A stretch of DNA of 64,000 nt, from positions 186,001 to 250,000 of the forward strand of contig NZ_CP020331.1 in assembly GCF_002043005.1 (NCBI RefSeq), in the 5' to 3' direction. A program made the translations under genes and the position numbers. The stretch's first letter is position 1; the number at the start of each line of letters is the position of its first letter. Source of the stretch: Martelella mediterranea DSM 17316 (GTDB taxonomy: Bacteria > Pseudomonadota > Alphaproteobacteria > Rhizobiales > Rhizobiaceae). Shown here piece after piece: positions 1 through 10,100 of the stretch. The notes below the pieces were generated by a model that was given only the letters and a program-made list of their open reading frames with translations, was not told the DNA's origin and did not search any database.

Positions 1-44
1 ATGTTGGCGACGGCTGATGTCCGATCGTCACCTTCCCTTCAAAC

Positions 45-389
45 CTAAATCAGTCCATCGGACAGCCAGCCACCGAATCCGGTTCCGGCCACGGCTGCGT
101 CGAGGATATATCCCCGGCCGATCTGCTTGATATTCTTGCCGTGCTGCCATACGGCGCTCCGGATTCGCTCCGCTTCCCTGATCGCACTGGTGCGCGCTCG
201 CTTGACCTTGCCCTCACCGGAAAATTCCCGAATGGCGGACACGGACGACGATGCTCTTCATGCATTCGGTGTGATTTAGAACGATGTCCTGCCACTGCTC
301 AAAGGTGAGCCATGGAAATCGTCGGAGAAGGCGATAGAGCAACTTCGAGCGAAGAAATTCCCAAAGCTTCTGCAGTAACCAACAGTTAG
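45..389 (-). pseudogene. Unrecognised gene remnant interrupted by the IS66 element
   Basis: Read on the minus strand, the DNA flanking the insertion sequence joins into one frame once the element and one copy of the 8-bp duplication are removed. It begins beyond the right end (about 2959-3040) and continues here with a protein-like stretch (LWEFLRSKLLYRLLRRFPWL). Near 235 the frame must shift once to continue to an alternative open stretch ending in a glycine-rich tail (AVAGTGFGGWLSDGLI) at position 45. I do not recognise the family. The shift and the insertion together make it non-functional if it was ever a gene. Confidence is low because this is inferred only from frame continuity and amino-acid texture. 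Confidence 0.3.
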
Positions 390-397
390 CATAAAAC
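390..397. repeat. Target site duplication, left copy of IS66
   Basis: The 8 bases CATAAAAC immediately left of the element are repeated exactly at 2951-2958 immediately right of it. Eight-base duplications are the known hallmark of IS66-family transposition. Confidence 0.9.
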
Positions 398-414
398 GTA
401 AGCGACAAGCTGGC
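398..414 (+). repeat. Left terminal inverted repeat of IS66
   Basis: GTAAGCGACAAGCTGG at the left end matches the reverse complement of the right end (GTAAGCGGCAAGCCGAGG) with a few differences. The conserved GTAA tip is the family signature. Confidence 0.85.
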
Positions 415-481
415 CCCATCTGGCCGAGTGGTTTGGCGTTGGGATAACAGTATCGGACATATTGAACTGCAGTGAGCTTCT

Positions 482-865
482 ATGTCTGCGCCTGGTCCTG
501 AAACTAGAACTTTCCATATGATTGAAGCTGTCGCCGGCCGCTTCGAGGGTGCGCCTCGGCAGCTACGTCGACGCTGGTCTGATGATTTTAAGGCCCGAGC
601 GGTGGCGGAGGCGCTCGAGCCAGGAGCGAATGTTTCGGCAATCTCTCGTCGACTGGACATCCATCCATCCCAGCTCTTTGGCTGGCGTCGTGCAGTCCTG
701 AATGCCCAGGCGGGTCTGACGGAACCGGCACGTCGTGAAGCTGCAGTGACAGAAGCCAGCGACACATTGATCGAAGTTGTCATCGGTGAGGCGATCATAC
801 GTGCTCGGGCAGATGTCAGCGAAGCGCACTTGCGTCGGGTTATCCGTGCGGTGCGTTCGGCATGA
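482..865 (+). CDS. tnpA: IS66 accessory protein TnpA (helix-turn-helix)
   Basis: This 127-residue protein has the usual IS66 TnpA layout: a short basic N-terminus, then a transposase_8-like helix-turn-helix (about residues 30-75, RRRWSDDFKARAVAEAL followed by ISRRLDIHPSQLFGWRR) and a variable C-terminus. It is thought to bind the element ends or help transposition. Its last codons overlap tnpB by ATGA (862-865), which implies translational coupling. An in-frame ATG at 518 is an alternative start. The family call is secure; the exact function of TnpA in IS66 elements is not well established. Confidence 0.88.
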   Translation: MSAPGPETRTFHMIEAVAGRFEGAPRQLRRRWSDDFKARAVAEALEPGANVSAISRRLDIHPSQLFGWRRAVLNAQAGLTEPARREAAVTEASDTLIEVVIGEAIIRARADVSEAHLRRVIRAVRSA

Positions 866-1206
866 TCCCCGCGGGTGTGAAGGTCTTCCTTGCCAGCCAT
901 CCCGTCGACTTCCGCAAGGGACCGGACGGTTTGCTGTCTCTGGTGCGGGATGCCGGCAGCGATCCATTCAACGGCGCGCTGTATGTCTTCCGGGCCAAAC
1001 GCGCGGACAGGATCAAGATTGTCTGGTGGGACGGGTCCGGCGTGTGCCTTTATGCCAAGCGGCTGGAGAAAGCGCAGTTCTGCTGGCCCCGCATCGGCCA
1101 TAACCGGATTCATCTCAACCACGCCCAGCTTCTGGCTCTCATTGATGGCATGGACTGGAAGCGGGTTCGATCTCGGCCAGTCAAGCCGCCGGAGATCGTT
1201 GGCTAG
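862..1206 (+). CDS. tnpB: IS66 accessory protein TnpB
   Basis: This 114-residue protein is a full-length IS66 Orf2/TnpB. The conserved PVDFRKGPDGLLSLV segment near residue 15 and the WWDGSGVCLYAKRLEK block in the middle are diagnostic. The gene starts inside the tnpA stop region with a 4-base overlap. A gap of about 130 bases without an obvious gene separates it from tnpC. Its biochemical role is unknown, though it is required for transposition in some family members. Confidence 0.92.
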   Translation: MIPAGVKVFLASHPVDFRKGPDGLLSLVRDAGSDPFNGALYVFRAKRADRIKIVWWDGSGVCLYAKRLEKAQFCWPRIGHNRIHLNHAQLLALIDGMDWKRVRSRPVKPPEIVG

Positions 1207-1335
1207 AGCAATTCCAGGTGAAGTGGACACCGGGTTACCGTCCGGGAATGCGCCGAAACAAAAGGCCCTGCGGCGAAGTGAATCACCAGCCTGAAAAGGC
1301 AGGAAAAACGGCGAGAAGTATGCTCTGGTAGCTCC

Positions 1336-2928
1336 ATGACACCGCCCGCCTTCCAGCTTCCTGATGACATTGAATCGCTGAAAGCGTTTGCGCTTTCCAT
1401 GGCGGAGAAGGCGGCGCGCGCCGACGCTCTGGAAGTCGAGGTTGCCAATCTCAAGGCGCAAACCGCCGATGCCGATGAGCGCATTGGGCGGCTGATGCAG
1501 ATCCTGAAAGCGTTCGATCGTGCCCGCTTCGGCCGGCGATCGGAAAAGCTGGGCCTGCACGCCGCCGACAACGAACAGCAGGCTTTCGTCTTCGAGGAAA
1601 TCGAGACCGGCATTGCTGCAATCAAGGCCGGGCTCAAGAAGAGCCACGAGCGTGCTGATGGCAAGCGTCCGCCGCGGCCGCGCAAAGGCTTCGCCCCGCA
1701 TCTGGAACGGGTCGAAGTGGTGATCGAGCCGGAAGAGCTGCCGGAGCATGCCGGCAGGCAAAAGGTGCTGATCGGGGAGGATGTCAGCGAGCGGCTGGAT
1801 GTTGTGCCGGCGAAGTTCCGCGTCATCGTCACCCGCCGGCCGAAATATGCCTTCAGAAATGAAGATGGTGTTGTTCAGGCGCCGGCGCCGGCACACATCA
1901 TCGAGAGCGGCATTCCGACAGAGGCGCTTCTGGCGCAGATTGCCGTCTCAAAATATGCCGATGGCCTGCCGCTCTATCGACAGGAGGCGATCTACGCCCG
2001 CGACAAGGTCGAACTCGACCGCAGGCTGATGGCGCAATGGATGGGCAAGCTCGGCTTCGAGCTGGAAATCCTCGCCGATTACATCCTTGTCGAGATAAAG
2101 AAGGCCGAACGGGTCTTCGCCGACGAAACGACGTTGCCGACGCTTGCTCCAGGTTCGGGAGCAACGAAAACAGCATGGCTGTGGGCCTATGCCAGGGATG
2201 ATCGTCCGTTCGGCGGCAGCGGCCCGCCGATGGTCGCCTACCGCTTCGAGGACAGTCGATCCGGCGAATGCGTTGCCCGCCACCTGAATGGCTATCACGG
2301 CATTTTGCAGGTCGACGGTTATGCCGCCTACAACAAGCTCGCGAGATCTGACGGTGGCAATGATGGCGTCACATTGGCTGGTTGCTGGTCACACAGTCGG
2401 CGCAAGTTCTATGAACTACATGTCGGGAAAAGCTCCGAGGTAGCAACGGCGACGGTCGAACGGATGGCAAAGCTCTGGCAGGTCGAGGAGGCCGCTCGAG
2501 GTCAAAGTCCCGACGCCCGCGTCGCGGTGCGTCAGCAAACCTCCGCCGTAATTGTCTCTGAACTCTTCGATCTCTGGCACAAGACCCTGCCACGGATATC
2601 CGGAAAATCGAAGCTCGCCGAGGCGATCCGCTATGCGACCACGCGCCGCGCCATCTTTGAGCGCTTCCTGAGCGATGGCCGCATCGAGCTCGACTCCAAC
2701 ATCGTTGAACGGGCAATCCGGCCGCAGGCCATAACGCGGAAGAACGCACTTTTTGCAGGCAGCGACGGCGGCGGAAGAAGCTGGGCAACGATCGCTACGC
2801 TGCTGCAGACGGCAAAAATGAACAATGTCGATCCGAATGCCTGGCTTACCCAGACCCTCGAGCGCATCGCCAACGGTTGGCCGAGCAGTGAAATCGACGC
2901 GCTTATGCCGTGGAATTACCACGCCTGA
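1336..2928 (+). CDS. tnpC: IS66 transposase TnpC (DDE type)
   Basis: This 530-residue transposase has the full family architecture: an N-terminal coiled-coil/leucine-rich part (residues 1-75), a zinc-finger-like and linker region, and the catalytic DDE domain. The likely acidic triad is D263 (in VFADETTLPTL), D327 (in LQVDGYAAYN) and E458 (in DSNIVERAIRP). The C-terminal IS66 signature ITRKNALFAGSDGGGRSWA is intact. It ends 22 bases before the right end of the element. No frameshift or stop is seen, so an active enzyme is plausible. Confidence 0.95.
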   Translation: MTPPAFQLPDDIESLKAFALSMAEKAARADALEVEVANLKAQTADADERIGRLMQILKAFDRARFGRRSEKLGLHAADNEQQAFVFEEIETGIAAIKAGLKKSHERADGKRPPRPRKGFAPHLERVEVVIEPEELPEHAGRQKVLIGEDVSERLDVVPAKFRVIVTRRPKYAFRNEDGVVQAPAPAHIIESGIPTEALLAQIAVSKYADGLPLYRQEAIYARDKVELDRRLMAQWMGKLGFELEILADYILVEIKKAERVFADETTLPTLAPGSGATKTAWLWAYARDDRPFGGSGPPMVAYRFEDSRSGECVARHLNGYHGILQVDGYAAYNKLARSDGGNDGVTLAGCWSHSRRKFYELHVGKSSEVATATVERMAKLWQVEEAARGQSPDARVAVRQQTSAVIVSELFDLWHKTLPRISGKSKLAEAIRYATTRRAIFERFLSDGRIELDSNIVERAIRPQAITRKNALFAGSDGGGRSWATIATLLQTAKMNNVDPNAWLTQTLERIANGWPSSEIDALMPWNYHA

Positions 2929-2933
2929 ACGGC

Positions 2934-2950
2934 CTCGGCTTGCCGCTTAC
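2934..2950 (-). repeat. Right terminal inverted repeat of IS66
   Basis: The last bases CGGCTTGCCGCTTAC are the inverse of the left tip GTAAGCG-CAAGC. The element ends at 2950, directly before the second copy of the target duplication. Confidence 0.85.
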
Positions 2951-2958
2951 CATAAAAC
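2951..2958. repeat. Target site duplication, right copy of IS66
   Basis: CATAAAAC, identical to 390-397. Confidence 0.9.
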
Positions 2959-3303
2959 ATTGAAATAGTTATGCTGAGTGCCGTCATCGTGTCGCTTGAT
3001 AAGCGGGTCTCTGGTTCATATACCTTCAAGACCTGTGGGTAGGCACTGTTCCGCCACCCGCTCACGAGAGTGTTCCAGTACAGATGCAGCGGCCGCCTTG
3101 GAAACGAGGTCGTTCATTCCCCGTGTGGTGCCTTGGGCGACCATCTCTGTCTACACGGCCGTGGTATCGTCATATCGGAGATAGCCGATCAGGGGCGATA
3201 TGGTTTCGATCGTCAATGATCGGCGGCTGATGAGAATGCAGCTTTTGGCTGTATCGGGGTTGACTGCCTCGGCTTCGGAACCGATAGTTGCAATGTAAGA
3301 GAA
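2959..3303. other. Intergenic stretch without a recognisable intact gene
   Basis: The minus strand of the first 80 bases continues the remnant cut by the IS66 element. Further on, a short minus-strand frame (about 3123 down to 2998, beginning MVAQGTTRGMNDLVSK) looks protein-like but I cannot assign it. The remainder up to the acetyltransferase start shows no RNA gene or clear promoter. Confidence 0.4.
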
Positions 3304-3867
3304 ATGCGACGTCGGGGGACGGGGATGGTTGTCGGGGTGCCGTTGAGGTCTGCGCCGGAAAGGCGTGAGGCGGCGCGCGCGGGTCTCCGGTTCTCTCTGC
3401 TCGGGCCGGGCGCGGATATCCGGCCTGTGGTGGCGCTGGCGCGAGAGGCGCATGCGGAAAGCCGGTTTTCCTACATTCCCTTCAGTCCCGCAAAGGTTGA
3501 GGCGATCATCGCGCGCATTGTCGCGCGGCCGGCGCAATCGGCCTGTATTCTCGCCACGCGCGGCGGCGATGTCGTCGGCATGCTGTGGTGCTCCGTCGGC
3601 GAGTATCACATCGGCAGCGACGTGCTTTTGACCACCATCCACAACCTCAACGTCGCAAAGCCCCTGCGCGCCACGCTTGCCGGCGGCCGGGTGACGCTCG
3701 GCCTTTTGAAGCGCGCCGAGGCCTGGTCGCGCGCCAAGGGCGCCCGCGAGATGCTTTTTCATGTGACGTCCGGCGTGGAGACGGAGCGGACGGAGAGGAT
3801 GATGCGGAAGTTGGGGTATGAGGGGATCGGCGGGAATTATGTCAGATTTCGCTTTTCTAGTTTTTAG
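3304..3867 (+). CDS. GNAT-fold N-acetyltransferase-like protein
   Basis: The 187-residue product looks like a GNAT-fold protein. A beta strand with ILATRGGDVVGMLWCSV is followed by a strand with LLTTIHNLNVAKPLRA, a glycine-rich turn (TLAGGRVTLGLLKRAEAWSR) in the position of the acetyl-CoA-binding loop and its helix, and a C-terminal MMRKLGYEGIGGNYVRFRF typical of the last strands. The stop is 2 bases before the next small ORF and 294 bases before the giant RTX gene on the same strand, so co-transcription is plausible. HlyC-type toxin acyltransferases also have a GNAT fold and also lie upstream of RTX genes, but this protein lacks visible HlyC motifs. The substrate is unknown. An in-frame ATG at 3325 is an alternative start. 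Confidence 0.7.
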   Translation: MRRRGTGMVVGVPLRSAPERREAARAGLRFSLLGPGADIRPVVALAREAHAESRFSYIPFSPAKVEAIIARIVARPAQSACILATRGGDVVGMLWCSVGEYHIGSDVLLTTIHNLNVAKPLRATLAGGRVTLGLLKRAEAWSRAKGAREMLFHVTSGVETERTERMMRKLGYEGIGGNYVRFRFSSF

Positions 3868-4161
3868 GTATGTTTAACGAGGCATATATAATGATTTCTT
3901 ATAAAAAAATATATATATCATTCTGTAAATCTGTCGACAAGAATATTATAGAAATATCAATTTTTCCAATTTTCCTGATATTGAGATTTATATTAATAAG
4001 AATGGATCCAGCGGATCAATATTATTATGGAATAAATTTTATTCTTATATTCTATATAATATATTTGATTTTTATTTTATCGAAATCTTTTTTTGAGGAA
4101 TTTAATTCAAATTGAAGCTATAAATATTCATCAGCTATAGTAAGCAAGAGAGGTTGGGGTT
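3868..4161 (+). other. Strongly AT-rich island upstream of the RTX gene
   Basis: Base composition changes abruptly to A/T-dominated sequence right after the acetyltransferase stop and back again inside the RTX gene. The segment contains the small ORF 3870-4115, and probably also the promoter and untranslated leader of the RTX gene. AAGAGAGG at 4146-4153 lies at suitable distance from the ATG at 4162. Such composition in a GC-rich genome is typical of horizontally acquired or H-NS/MucR-type silenced regions; that regulatory link is inference. Confidence 0.6.
3870..4115 (+). CDS. Small AT-rich putative membrane protein, 81 residues
   Basis: The ORF encodes a short, isoleucine- and phenylalanine-rich protein with two likely membrane segments (about residues 28-44 and 54-71) separated by a polar loop RMDPADQYYYG, and an acidic/asparagine tail. 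It begins 2 bases after the acetyltransferase stop; a second ATG at 3891 is also possible. Codon use is unlike all neighbours because of the AT richness. I do not recognise a family. Its position between a GNAT gene and a secreted RTX protein would suit an accessory or immunity-like membrane partner, but that is speculation. It may be a chance ORF in AT-rich leader DNA. Confidence 0.4.
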   Translation: MFNEAYIMISYKKIYISFCKSVDKNIIEISIFPIFLILRFILIRMDPADQYYYGINFILIFYIIYLIFILSKSFFEEFNSN

Positions 4162-7100
4162 ATGGATCCGAGGGCGACACGCAGTACATCAATAAATTCG
4201 CATTATCATAGATATGATTTTGGCAAGTACGATAATGCAATCGAGAACAGTATGCCGGCTGCATTCTCTATCGGCGGCGCCATTTTTGAGGGTTCAAGTC
4301 ATAAGGCAATAGCTGGTGCTGGGAAGGTTTTTGGTCTGGTAGGGGGCGCGGGCGCTGACTCCCTTATCCGGGCGAGTGATGTGGAAGGGTTTACTGTTGC
4401 CGATGGCGTAGCAGTTGGTCTGTCGACGACGGGCGGATACGTCGTTGGAAGTTTGGCTTCTGCGGCAGCTATAGGTTCCGTTCCCGGTGCCTTAGTTGCT
4501 ATTCCGGTTTCGTATATGATAGCGGACACCGTTGATACATACGCTTCTAATATCGGCGCATCGACTGTTACAGTTTCTTCTGCCCGTTTGCTTGGAGAGA
4601 CCGGGCGAACTGAGTTGGGTTATGAAACAAATGCCCTTGACGCGATTGCTGAGAGCAATCTTTTGCACGGTATTTTTAGCCCGCAATGCTTCCCATCAAA
4701 TACGCCGATCCTGCTAGCTTCTGGCGAAACGCGAGCGATTTGCGATCTTCGCCCCGGCGACGCTGTTCTTGCGTTTGACGGTTCCGCTGATCTGGGTCGG
4801 GGTGGGCTGGTGCCGAAGCGGGTTGTACGGCTTTACCGGAACGAGACGACGGAATGGGTTCGGCTTTCGTGGGGTGAGGACGACGCGGCGCGCGAGCTTG
4901 TCGTGACGCCGGGGCACCGTTTTCTGACCGAGCGGGGCACATTCGAAAAGATCGGCGATATGGTGGCCGAAGGCCGGGCGACGGTGGTGCTGGAAGACGG
5001 CGCGCTGACCACGGTTTCGGCCGAGCGGATCGTGTTTTCGGCTAAGACCGCCGGTCTTTTCGAACGGGCCCGGACATTTGGCGCGGCAAGCGGGAATGCT
5101 GCGCTCGCGCCCGTCGAGGGCGATGCCTGGCAGACCTATAATTTCGAGGTGGAGGACCTGCACACCTACATCGCCGGCGGGGTGAGGGTGCATAATCAGT
5201 CCGAGTGGTGGACGCACGAGCTCACCAACGGCTTGATTGACGTCGATATCGCTGCGCGTCTTGCACGGGGCCAATCTCTCAATCACGCTGTCAGCATGAT
5301 TCTTGGATCAGCGGGCGTCGAGGACATTGGCAATAGTAAGGTTGCCTTCACGTCCAGCGGTCGGGGCTTCTCCATCGATAGGGTCGCTTACGACCAATAT
5401 ATACAGAGTCATGGTGGCGAGGACGGTATCACTCTTGCCGAACGCGGCATGGCGGCCGCGCTTATCGCAGCTGCAAATGGAGCTTCAACATCGCAGGCGC
5501 TGGCGCTCTTTCACGGTGAAACCGGTTCCAGATTTCAGGATGACCTTGCGCTTGAGCAACGTGTGTGGCGGGAAGCCAAAGCGTTGCAGGAGGCGTTTGC
5601 GCCTGAGGTCGAGTATATTCATCGAGTCGTACTGTCGCCTAACAAGGTCCAGACTGCCCCTAATGTGATCACAACCTACGATCAGAATGGTAGTTATTAC
5701 CAGTCGAACAGTTCAACCGGCTGGTCTGCCCATACGAGCGCCAACGGCATCACGACCGTCTGGGACGAGAATGGCAACCAGATGGCTTATCACGGCAGCG
5801 ATCCGTATGATGCCGTGACCGGACAGAAGGGTTCGGGCAAAACCGTGATGGACTATATCGGCGGCAACGACCGTTCCGATGATCGCGACAGTGCGGACAG
5901 TGGCGGCGGCTCCGGAAAACCGGTCCTGCTTGATCTTGACGGCGATGGCATAGAGATATCCGAGCTTGGTCGATCGGACTTTTTTCTGGATGCGGATGAT
6001 GACGGGTTTGAAAACCGGATGGCGTGGGCCGGGGCCGGCGACGGGGTTCTGTTCTATGACCCGGACGATCTGAATGCGATCGTCGAGACGCGGCAGTTCA
6101 TCTTCACCGAGTGGGACCCTGCTGCGGCCGACGACATGGAGGCGCTGCGTTCGGTATTCGACACCAATGGCGACGGCGTGCTGGATGCCGCCGACGCGGC
6201 GTTTTCCGCTTTCAAGGTGATGGTCACGAATGCCGACGGCTCGACCGTGGTGAAGACGCTTTCCGAGCTCGGGATCGTGTCGATCGGCCTGACGGCGAAT
6301 GCGGCGCGTTATATCTTTGACGACGGCTCCTCGGTGATCGGAGAGAGCGTGTTCACCCGTGCCGACGGTTCCACGGGCGCGGCGGCGAATGCCGTGCTTG
6401 CGGCGGAGGCGGAGGGCTACCGGATCGACAAGATGGAGACCACGGATGGGGCCGGCGCGCGCCATGTGGTTTCGACCGGCTATGACCGGGACGGCAACAA
6501 GGCGTTCGTGATCGATGCGGTGACATCGGCGGACGGGCTGAGCGAGACGACGCGGTTCGATGATGACGGCGACGGCGTCGTCGATTGGATCCAGACGATT
6601 GAAACTGTTATCGCGCCCGATGGCGGCACGGTGACGACGCGCATCGACCGCAGCGGCTCCGACCTTGCGAGCGCCACCGTCGACAGCCGCAAGGTGACGA
6701 CGACGAGCGCCAATGGCGCGGTGGTGACGATCGAGCGCGACAGCACCGGCGGCGGCTGGTTCGACAGCCGCGAGGTGCGCACCCGCCATGCCGATGGCAG
6801 CCTGACGACGGAAAAGACCATGCTTTCGGAAGACGGCAGCGTGATCACGGGTACGACCGAGACGGTTTCAGCCGACGGCCAGACCCGCAGCACCGGTGTC
6901 GATCTTGACGGCGACGGGCTTGCCGACACGACCACGGTCTATGAGATCGCCGAGGCGGCGGACGGCAGCCGGAGCGAGACGACGGAGGTGTTCAACCGGG
7001 ATGGCAGCCTGCGTTCGTCCCAGGCCAAGACGGTCAGCGCGGAAGGCCGCGACCGGGTGAGCGAGAGCGACGTCGATGGCGACGGGGTTTTCGATACCCG

Positions 7101-10100
7101 CACAAGCGTCAGCGTGGCTGATGGGGCGAGCGGCGGGACGGTTACGACAAAAACGGTGACCAATCAGGACGGCTCGCTGCGTTCCTCCGAAACATCCACG
7201 CTTTCGGCCGACGGCAAGACCCGGGAGACGAAACGCGACAGCGATGGCGACGGCGATTTCGATGTCACCGAGACAGATGTGACGGTGACGCTTGCCGATG
7301 GCGCGCGCCAGCAGACCGTGACGACACTGAACGACGACGGTTCGATCGCCGCGATGACGCGCGAGACGCTCGGCGCCGACATGGTGACCTATGAGATGCG
7401 CGCGGACCTCGACCGCGACGGCGTGCTCGATGATGGCGAGGTTATGCATCTGGTCACGGTCGATGCTGTGACGGGCGAGCGGAGCGAAACCGTCTGGACG
7501 CGGGCCGATGACGGCAGCGTGGTGTCGCGCACCGTGGCCGTGACCAGTGCGGACGGGCTTTCCAGCACGCGCAGCACCGATGCCGACGGCGACGGCGATA
7601 CCGATACTGAAGTCACGCAGGTGACGGTGATCGGCGCGGACGGTTCGGCGACGACGACCCTTGAGACGTTCAACGGCGACGGTTCGCTGCGGTCCGGCGA
7701 GGTCCGCACGGCATCCGCCGATGGTCTCAGCCTGCATGTGGAAACCGATATCGACGGTGACGGCATCGCGGATGCGATCACCGATGATGTGACCGAGACC
7801 GATGCGGAGGGCGTGACGACCATCGAAAGTGCGTCCTATGCCGGCGATGGAGTTACCTTGACCGCGTTCACGCGGACGGTGAAGAGCGCGGACAGGCTTG
7901 CGGTGACGGTGAGCGCCGACGAAAACGGCGACGGCGCCATCGACCGGGTCACCGCCAGCGTGACCGATACCGCCGGCGCGGTGACAGTGACCGAGACCGG
8001 CTATTACGCAGACGGCACGGTCGCCGGTGTGATCCGCAGCGAGACCAGCGCCAACGGGCTTGAAACCGTTGTGCGTAAAGATGACGATGGCGATGGTATT
8101 GCCGAAAGCGTGCGGACGGATACGACGGGCTATCTGGTGGACGGCAGCACGGTCACCGAGACCCGGATCGAAAACACGGACGGATCGCTGCGGTCGGTGA
8201 GCCGCAAAACAGTCGGCGATGACAAGCTGGTTGTCACGACCGAGACCGACAGCGATGGCGACGGCGTATTCGAGAGAACGCAGACTGCGACTACGACGCT
8301 CAATGCGGATGGCGGCCGAACGACTGTGACCGAGACGGTTGCCGAAGACGGGACGCTGCTTTCCGCTATCGAGGAAACAGTCAGCGATGACGGTCTCTCG
8401 ACGACGAGCCGGCAGGACCAAGACGGCGACGGCAGTTTCGATCTTGCTGAAACCCGCGTGACGGTTCTGCAGGACGATGGCGGCACGATAACCACGACAG
8501 AGCTGAGCGATGGCGACGGCGTTCTGCGTTCGCGACAGGTCGAGACCGTCTCAGGTGACGGACGCGCAAGCAGCGTGACGCGGGATGTCGATGGCAACGG
8601 CACGATCGATCGCATCGATACCACGACCACCGCCGCGGATGGCACGGTCACCACGGCGACGGACTATCTGAAGGACGATGGGGTCTATGCGCGCGAGACG
8701 CGCGTGAAGGATGCAGCCGGGCTGACGGTCACGACAGCCGCGGATCGCGACGGCGATGGCGACGACGATATCATCCGGGTTTCCGAAACGGTTCTCAATG
8801 CCGATGGCTTGCGAACGCTTGTCGAAGATGCCCGCGCGCGCAATGGCGCAGTCTCGGCCAGAACCGAAACCACGAAGAGCGGCGACGGCTTGCGTTCGAC
8901 GGAAAGGCGCGATCTGGACGGCGACGGGGTGTTCGACCGCAGTCGGGAGACGGTGAAGACGGTTTCCGCAAATGGCGTGACCTCGGTGACGACGCTGCTG
9001 AGCGCGGCGGGCGGGGCGCTTCTGGCCGCCGAGGCGCAGACGGCCAGCGCCGACGGGCGGCTGGTCACGGTGACGCGCGATGTCGATGGCGATGGAGCGA
9101 CGGACAGCGAGGCGATCACTGCCATCGGCGATATCGGCGCGACCACGACGACCACGACATGGTTCGATGATGCCGGCGACATCGCTGCCACGCGGACGGA
9201 GACGGTCAGCGGCGACGGGCTTGAACGCAGCGTGCTTTTCGATCGCGATGGCGACGGCGTTGCCGACCTCAGGCGCCACGCGAGCGCCGGTGTTGCCGCG
9301 GACGGGACGGTCAGCGAGACGGATGCCTGGTATGACGGGACGGAGGCGCTTCTGGCGCAAAGGCAGGTCGTATCAGACGCCAACGGGCTCGACAGCGCCG
9401 TCTACTTCGATCTCGACGGTGACGATGTCTTCGAATTCGTGACGGAATCCGACACCGTGTTTGAAAGCGACGGAACGGTCGTGGAAAGCACCGAGACCCG
9501 GGACGATCTGGGCGGGCTCTTGTCCGCCGTCACGACCACGACGACGGGTGACGGGCTTGTCGGCGTGAGTGAGACCGATCTCGATGGGGACGGGGTGGTC
9601 GACCTCGTCAGCGAAAGAGCTGACCATGCCGGCGGCGGCTCCACCGTTTCCAGCCGGGCCTATGATGACGGGCAACTGGTCTGGTCGAAAACCGTGACCA
9701 CCAGCGCCGACGGGCGCAGCGTGACAAGTCTGCTTGATCTCGATGGTGATGGTGCGGGGGACCGACGGATGTCCTCGCTCATCGATGCCGACCAGTCGAC
9801 CACGTCGGTGTGGGAGGATCTGGAGACGGCAGGCAATGCCGCAGTTGTGATCCGGCAGGACAGCGATGCAGGCGGGATGCAAACCGGGACCACATTCGAT
9901 CTTGATGGTGACGGCGCGGCCGATCTGAGCCGGACCGAGACGATCGCTTACGACGACGCCGGCAATGAAGTGACGACCCTCTCGGAATATGCCGGCGGAC
10001 GTCTGGTCCACCGGGAGCTGCGCACGGTCGCGCAGAACGGCCTGACGAGCGCGACGGAGGTCGACGCGGACGGGGATGGCGTGACCGATATCACCAAGAC

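Larger units (their letters stand above)
398..2950 (+). mobile_element. IS66-family insertion sequence, apparently complete
   Basis: The element is about 2.55 kb and carries the standard three-gene set tnpA-tnpB-tnpC in order on the plus strand. Its ends are imperfect inverted repeats that start GTAAGCG, as is typical of the family, and it is bracketed by an exact 8-bp direct repeat. All three reading frames are open, so it may still be active. The exact duplication suggests a recent insertion. It sits about 1.2 kb upstream of the RTX secretion locus. Confidence 0.95.

Noticed and set aside
214..1896. A 560-codon open frame on the minus strand across the IS66 element
   Set aside because: It is antisense to tnpA, tnpB and tnpC, whose family signatures are clear. 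Only its tail left of 390 lies outside the element and was treated separately as a remnant.
3304..3867. The upstream GNAT gene as an HlyC toxin-activating acyltransferase
   Set aside because: Fold class and position are similar, but no HlyC family motif is visible; it is kept as a generic GNAT protein.
4687..5199. Hint region as a true protein-splicing intein with an interrupted host protein
   Set aside because: No endonuclease or host motif flanks it, and the residue after His-Asn is Gln rather than Cys, Ser or Thr, so ordinary splicing is unlikely.
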